28,913 nucleotides of DNA from JBMNTU01 sp050945895 (GTDB taxonomy: Bacteria; Bacillota; Clostridia; Christensenellales; Christensenellaceae). The stretch lies in the NCBI GenBank assembly GCA_050945895.1, contig JBMNTU010000015.1, positions 1 to 28,913 on the forward strand, read 5' to 3'. Below the pieces are notes generated by a model. That model was not told the DNA's origin, did no database searches, and saw only the letters and a list, made by a program, of their open reading frames with translations. Positions 28,804 through 28,913 of this stretch are shown piece after piece. How positions within the stretch are numbered: the first letter of the stretch is position 1; each line of letters opens with the position of its first letter. The position numbers and the translations under genes are program-made.

Positions 28804-28913
28804 ATGGAACTTACGAAACTATTTACACCACTGAAGCTCGGCAACACCGAGATAAAAAACCGCATGATCGTATCCCCGATGGTTATGAATTATTGTACAG
28901 AAGACGGTATGGC
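28804..28913 (+). CDS. NADH:flavin oxidoreductase / Old Yellow Enzyme family (3' end outside window)
   Basis: Only the first 36 codons are in the window. The beginning LFTPLKLGNTEIKNRMIVSPM is the standard opening of the OYE/2,4-dienoyl-CoA reductase group, which uses FMN to reduce activated C=C bonds; larger members carry an iron-sulphur cluster and a second flavin domain. ATG 28804 is preceded by GAGAAGAGG. It lies 41 bases after the permease gene and is probably part of the same operon, which would add a reductive step to the three SDRs and the MDR. Size class and cofactors cannot be judged from this fragment. Confidence 0.8.
   Translation, partial: MELTKLFTPLKLGNTEIKNRMIVSPMVMNYCTEDGM

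Overview
The window most likely comes from an anaerobic Gram-positive Clostridia member, possibly Christensenellales-like. This is inferred from strong AGGAGG-type ribosome binding sites, a class II fructose-bisphosphate aldolase, a membrane pyrophosphatase with the K+-dependent signature, an Lgt-family protein, a YkuD L,D-transpeptidase on a Thr-Pro linker, a lipoprotein sugar-binding protein, and an NADH:flavin oxidoreductase. No gene here identifies a species. I see no rRNA, tRNA, CRISPR array, insertion sequence or phage gene.

Layout. (1) 1-3054 (+): a TPR protein cut by the window edge, an HD-domain hydrolase and a THUMP-type RNA methyltransferase. The methyltransferase most likely starts at a TTG that overlaps the upstream stop. 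(2) 3094-7836: an Lgt-family membrane enzyme with changed active-site residues (-), a small DUF4190-like membrane protein (-), a secreted or anchored L,D-transpeptidase (+), and a PAS-PAS-GGDEF-HD-GYP cyclic-di-GMP protein (-). (3) 8033-16669 (-): a compact ten-gene run, read from 16669 down to 8681. It encodes a GT2 glycosyltransferase with C-terminal membrane helices, a DegT/StrS aminotransferase, a hexapeptide acetyltransferase, two overlapping four-helix SMR/EamA-type half-transporters, a metallo-beta-lactamase-fold protein, a Gfo/Idh/MocA dehydrogenase, an extended SDR, a second DegT/StrS aminotransferase and a GNAT protein. An isolated hisB with its own promoter follows. (4) 16805-19943 (-): class II aldolase (fba) and membrane pyrophosphatase (hppA), each with a recognisable promoter and terminator. 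(5) 20223-21080 (+): an unrecognised two-helix membrane protein and a 57-residue zinc-ribbon-like protein, closed by a strong terminator. (6) 21583-28913 (+): a catabolic operon with a zinc-type MDR dehydrogenase, three consecutive SDRs, a complete ribose-type ABC importer (binding lipoprotein, double ATPase, permease) and the start of an OYE/2,4-dienoyl-CoA-reductase-type flavin enzyme.

How the genes work together. The region 3 operon looks like a route that makes an N-acylated amino sugar (oxidation, transamination, acylation), moves it to a lipid carrier (GT2) and flips it across the membrane (paired small transporters). This resembles ArnC/E/F or GtrA/B logic, but no final transferase is visible. 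The region 6 operon looks like import of a sugar- or polyol-like compound followed by several NAD(P)-linked oxidoreductions; its substrate cannot be read from the sequence. Several non-coding signals deserve attention: mutually exclusive hairpins in the leader of the catabolic operon, a helix that would hide the ribosome binding site of the zinc-ribbon gene, a 16-bp palindrome just after the hppA promoter, and dyads around the L,D-transpeptidase promoter.
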